Source: Isoetes taiwanensis (lineage: Eukaryota; Streptophyta; Lycopodiopsida; Isoetales; Isoetaceae). From it: 64,000 bases of DNA. Made by a program: the position numbers and the translations under genes. This document shows, piece after piece, positions 59,386-64,000 of this stretch (within the stretch, counting starts at the first letter, position 1; every line of letters starts with the position of its first letter). Location: NCBI GenBank assembly GCA_021234155.1, contig JAJEKV010000075.1, positions 4,127,720 through 4,191,719 on the forward strand, written 5' to 3'. The notes under the pieces were generated by a model. That model was not told the origin of the DNA, searched no databases, and saw only the letters and a list, made by a program, of their open reading frames with translations.

Positions 59386-62135
59386 TCTTTAGCATAAGGA
59401 GGTTACCCTCCATGGTAGGAGGAGTGAAGTGGCTTAAATCATAGTTGAAAGTTATGTTTTGACAATCAATTCAAATTGCTACTTCAAGACAATAAAAATC
59501 TTTGTCTTGGTAACATCTGAAACAATCGAAATCAAAATTGCTATTTTTAAACATTGACATTTGTGAAGGTGATGGTACCCGTTTGCATCACTAACTCCTC
59601 TCCTTAGATGTTGAGCTCCTCTTGGACTCGAATCAGAGGCTGGACCACACATAGACTTTGGGGTTTTGAGTGTAATGTATTGTTGGTCTTTGGTGTTCGG
59701 TATGGAGTTAAGGATGGCGGCATAAGGAAAAGTCGATGGGAAGATGGAAATACTTGTTTTGTAGAGAGTGAATCAGCGTCGTGATCGCGAGCCATGTACT
59801 ACCTTCACAAGAGTCCTTTGTATGTGTGGAAGCATGCATCAAGATGTGAGCGAGAATGGGCCACAATTTAGCGATCAATGCACTGTTACCAGTACGGATG
59901 GTGGCGAAGACTACAAGAGGGCGATCATGATCCGGCGCACGAGACGGGGACTCTATTGTGGAATATGCACTCGAAAACATTCAAGACTTCGACAACAACA
60001 TTATCATGTCGTTGCACCAGGGGAGGTTTGGTTTCAATTGGTGTAGTTGTTTTGGCACGTTTGAGCATGTTTTAAGGGTTAAATTCTGTGCTTGTTAGTG
60101 GTATTTTAGTGGTACATTTGACCCTTCTTTGTTGAAGCGTTGTTTTGTTGTTTACTCTTTGTTTAAAAAGGTGGCTCTAGTTTGTCATTGAGACAAAGCG
60201 GGTTATTTGTCAAAGATTTTAAAGTGTTATGAGACACTTGCAATATTGTATAGGTTCCTCGGAGTCTGATGTGAGTCCATGTTGTGGGCGGCATCTTCTT
60301 TATCTCTGGGTCTCTCTCACGACTCCACGAGTTGTTCTTCTACAACATTTCTTTGTAAGAATAGAAGCAATGATCTAGCTCTAAATCATGTCACGTGGAA
60401 TTTGGAAAGGAATATCCATTCTTTTACGTCTCGATAGAACATCAAATGTTTCTTTCAATTTAGAACAAGCATTTTATATTTGAGAAAACTTTAATAGAAA
60501 GGAGCCTTTGTAAAGTACCGGAATGACTACATATTTGGACTTCCTTTGCATTTGTTTATGTAAGAGCAGCATAAATTGCATCGATAAGTGAGGCACAGTA
60601 ATACTTGCCATGCTTATCTGTATGCTTATCACGCGCATCACGATCCAACATTGCTTGTGCTACCGCGAATAAAGCCTACTAGCATTTGCTCCATGAACTG
60701 AGTACTTTTGCAAAAGATTCATTAATTACCGCGAGCCAAATTGCATTCATTGCCATACATAGTAATCTTTGGCTGTACTAGTAAGCTCATATAAATTCTT
60801 AGACACATCAATTACTTAGGTTTATAAATTTTTGTCTACATAGACACTTTAACCAATCAAAATAAACTAAATAAGCGGGATGGCAAGTACTGGGTGCCTT
60901 GCCGCTATCCAAAAGCATTCGCGATGGCGACAAACTTTTTGATGGACATCCCTCATCAACTCGCTGAAGGTGAAGCACATAAGATGGCAAAACTCAAGGA
61001 AGATGGTTTTGACAACAACCTATATGTAAATTCAGTGGGCTACATAAGCCACTCTCACATCCACAATTTGTAAACGTATTTTGTCTTCTTTTAATATTTC
61101 CCACTTTTATGGGCTCAAGAACATAAAGCATGGCGAATAAACTCGATGGTTCTTACCTCCAACATTTGCGGCTTTGCTTGAAACAACAATAACTTTTATT
61201 TCCAAAGCATACCAACAGCTTCAACGATTCGCAGGGCATGTCGGAGCCTAATGCAAAGAGAGACAAAGTACGCAATATACCAAACTCCTCCACGCTACTC
61301 AATGCTCATAAGCTAAACCGCAGCATATTGTACTATGATTTTCTCTCTTCTATTAGGACTTCATTATCCTTTATGTATGAAAAATGATCAAAGATGTTGG
61401 AAATGTTCCGTTCTACTCAGCCAAGTTCTAAAATTATAGAAACCCGTTTTGTATCTTAAATTGAAGTTCTTACTACAGAACTTATATTATTAGTAGAATG
61501 CTTAAGCGGGAATTTACATGTAGTAACTTTGCATTTGTACATATCAATAGGCTGCGGCGTTAAGAAAAAAATAAATTACATCACCATTAACGAGGAGGGC
61601 CGGAAAATCTTACAGTTAACATGGCTCAAATTCACGGTCGAAGGTGTTTATATAGCCCTCCATATTTGACTTCAAGCTACGGCATTTCTGAGATCAATTG
61701 TAGCTCATTTGCCACTTGATTTATATTCCTCCTCTTTATATTTCTATTGGAAATGGAACATTCTTCATCATCAAAAGAATGCATAAATTAGGTATACTCA
61801 AACCCATTGATACACCATGCCATTTTGCTTTATCCATAAATGCTCCAGCGATCATATAGAACACGAGAATTGTTTACCCTCCTCTTCACCGTAAGTCCAA
61901 ACGGAATGGTCTTTGATTACCCATTCTTATAAAGTAGAACAACTTCATTAGCCAGTTTAGAATATTATTATTGTTGGAATGTGTGTAAGTAATATTGCAT
62001 TTGTTAGCATTCTTTTAGCATTTTGGAGGTTAAGTTTAAAAGTACATAAAATTCATTTTGTAATAAATTAGAAAATGGTATTCGATCATACAAATAATTG
62101 AAGCTGGTTTACGTGTTCTTTTTATTAAAAAACTT
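59386..62135. other. intergenic sequence, no gene established
   Basis: At 59600-60075 frames overlap on both strands without similarity. On the minus strand near 60560-60660 AQAMLDRDARDKHTDKHGKY occurs in a frame open for about 40 codons and of more protein-like composition than its surroundings; I could not assign it. The rest is AT-rich. Confidence 0.35.
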
Positions 62136-62139
62136 CTTA

Positions 62140-62990
62140 TTTATGTAGGATAAGTCATGTAATTTAACTAGATAGGTTGCTAATCATTGAGTTATTAACA
62201 TAATTTGTAATGCATGTCATACAATTAAGCTCATGAAGTCTAGATGTAAGCATCTCACAAAGGCAATGGCTGACATTGTTCACACACATTTTGGTCATCA
62301 CCCTATTTGAAGCTTCAATTGATGAGTATTTAGCATTTGAAGGAGATCTTACGATGTTATATCAAAGGCCAAAACCCATTTTGCATTTCTTATATTGCTT
62401 CTACAGGTTTGTTGTCTAAATAGTTGTGTCATTTGACTAGGCTCTACAATGTGAAGGCTTTAATTGAAGTTGAAGGCTTTTGATTTAGGAACTTATGAAA
62501 GGCAATTTGCCGCTTTGTAAATAAGTTTTTGGTTTTGTTTATTAACTAAGCCATGTAGGCTATTAGCATACTTTTGTAATGCATGTCATACCACTAAGCT
62601 CATGGAGTCTAGATGCCTCATCTCCTGAGCAACTTCAGCGGATTATTTCTGGTAGCTAGCTATATAGTAAGAGCTATATCGATTGGCAATGGTAGAGCAT
62701 TTTTTGTACATTTTTATCATCCTCACATTTGTGGAAAACTTCCAATTGATGAGTGTTAGCATTTGAAGGAGTTAATGATCATTATATCAAAAGGCGAAGT
62801 CCATTTGATTTCTTACATTGTTGCTTCTACAATTTGTATTGTCTAAATAGTCATTGTCATTTGGCTAGGCTTTTTAGTGTAAAACTTTAATTGAAAGTTA
62901 GAAAGCTTTGATCCTGGAACAACGAACCAATTTGCCCACTTGGTAAAATAAGCTTTTGGTTTGTTTATTAAGTAAGCCATGTAGGACTTT
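62140..62990. repeat. tandem duplication, unit about 400 bp
   Basis: GTAATGCATGTCATAC.A.TA followed by AGCTCATG.AGTCTAGATG occurs at about 62209 and 62575. Both copies continue with TTGATGAGT, TAGCATTTGAAGGAG, TATATCAAA, GTCTAAATAGT, CATTTG.CTAGGCT and end with AAGTTTTTGGTTTTGTTTATTAA-like sequence (about 62524 and 62950). The copies differ by many substitutions and small indels, so the duplication is old. Confidence 0.8.
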
Positions 62991-64000
62991 CCCATGTTGC
63001 TTACTATTTTATCAATATTGCATGTAGAGTCTTGATTCTATTTATCAAATGTGTTGATGTCAAATATAAGGATTAAAGCAATGTTATTAAGTCCATTGTT
63101 GAGCAAAGGTGTGAATAGATGTCAACTTTATTTACACTCTATTCTAGTCTATTCTTTAGCTTTACTTGGAAATTCTAAATATATGAATCCAGTGCAATGT
63201 TCCATTGGTGCGATGGCAATTGTTATAGTTGGAATTTCAAATATTCTAATCAATGCAATTTTCCCATGATGATCTTCCGTGTTGCATTCTAAATTGGTGT
63301 AATCTTGCAAAACAATGCGGCCCATATAGATATGTTGCTATGTCATATAAGTCCATAGCAATATTCATTTGATCAATATCAAAACAATATTAAAAAACAA
63401 GTTGGGTGATACCTAAGGAATTTGAGCTTGGTGTGTGGACAAACCTAAAGGATTTGAGCTTCGCATGTGGATTTAAGATCACATAAAAGAGGTTCAAATG
63501 ACATAAGCATCTATTGAGTTATAAATCTAGCCACAAATTAAATACTATAGAACCTAACAATTAAGGGACAATCACAAACTACAATTGCATATACGTTTAT
63601 CTTATATGATATGTGGCATGTTTTGGTTGCTATACTATTTGTAAATGGTTAACAGAGCACAACCAGCCATACCTTGGGCTGTATAAGCAAATGGGCTATA
63701 AAATAATATAAGGATTCATCACAGCAGGAAGAGGATTTAACTTATGGACTTTTGCAATATCTAATAATAAGATCCACACTACACTTAAATGCAAATTCTA
63801 TTGACCATGCATTCCTTGACATCTGTAGATATGATTATATTTAGCCCTTTAAGATTCATCTACAACCTACCTATTCCACACGTCCACATCCATGATTAAT
63901 GCTACTGCATCACCAGGCACACATTTCTAGTTACAATTATCTTTCCAACATCATTTCAAATCTTGAGATTCAGCCATGGAAAGCGTGAGAAGAGGTATCT
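62991..64000. other. AT-rich intergenic sequence
   Basis: No gene is recognised. CTATTCTAGTCTATTC (63138-63153) is a degenerate TATTC-type repeat. GG.TTTGAGCTT..(T/C)(G/A)TGTGGA occurs twice at about 63417 and 63450. Confidence 0.4.

Overview
The window reads as a nuclear segment from a land plant with a large, repeat-rich genome. Transposable elements of plant type dominate it: a Ty3/gypsy chromovirus and several non-LTR retrotransposons (LINEs). The one clearly recognisable host gene has spliceosomal introns and encodes a 20S proteasome alpha-7 subunit that looks plant-like. The LINE reverse transcriptase wording (GVKQ.CPLSPTLFGLFIDEL) reminds me of non-seed plants such as ferns, but I could not test this. 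Nothing prokaryotic is present.

Layout. (1) 202-13070: one chromovirus on the minus strand with two LTRs of about 1.6 kb, a polypurine tract, chromodomain, integrase, RNase H, reverse transcriptase, protease and a gag-like part, plus about 4.5 kb of unassigned sequence between gag and the 5' LTR. (2) 13071-23500: mostly AT-rich non-coding DNA with a degenerate tandem array (13.8-14.2 kb), a TA-flanked MITE (19534-19781) with an adjoining hairpin, a telobox-like region near 18.48 kb, several short non-LTR 3' ends and a ~190-bp tandem repeat (22 kb). (3) About 24060-29435: a decayed plus-strand L1-type LINE with endonuclease, reverse transcriptase and a zf-RVT domain. (4) 31219-44620: three LINEs of 4.3-4.5 kb (A, B, C) in a head-to-tail minus-strand row, with a GA/TC microsatellite at every junction. 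A further 3' fragment lies at 45.6 kb. (5) 46-51.9 kb: AT-rich DNA with a composite satellite (47.7-48.4 kb) and a three-copy minisatellite (49.69-50.21 kb). (6) 51903-53031: the proteasome alpha-7 gene, minus strand, three exons. A palindrome-ended element of about 0.9 kb sits just upstream. (7) 53.3-64 kb: AT-rich DNA with a plus-strand LINE remnant (57.7-58.1 kb), pentanucleotide repeats, a tandem repeat near 59 kb and a ~400-bp tandem duplication (62.1-63.0 kb).

Two themes link the window. First, at least ten non-LTR 3' ends share a short signature (GGTCT..GTGGAC.TTAAAA, in several cases with a small stem-loop) and then end in different short tandem repeats, so retrotransposition appears to be seeding microsatellites here. 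Second, every coding region, including the housekeeping proteasome gene, is interrupted by single-base indels while its protein similarity continues in other frames. The two LTRs differ mainly in GC-rich patches and agree almost base for base in AT-rich ones. This looks more like consensus error in a long-read assembly, perhaps at methylated cytosines and homopolymers, than like ordinary decay. Reading frames here should therefore not be taken literally.
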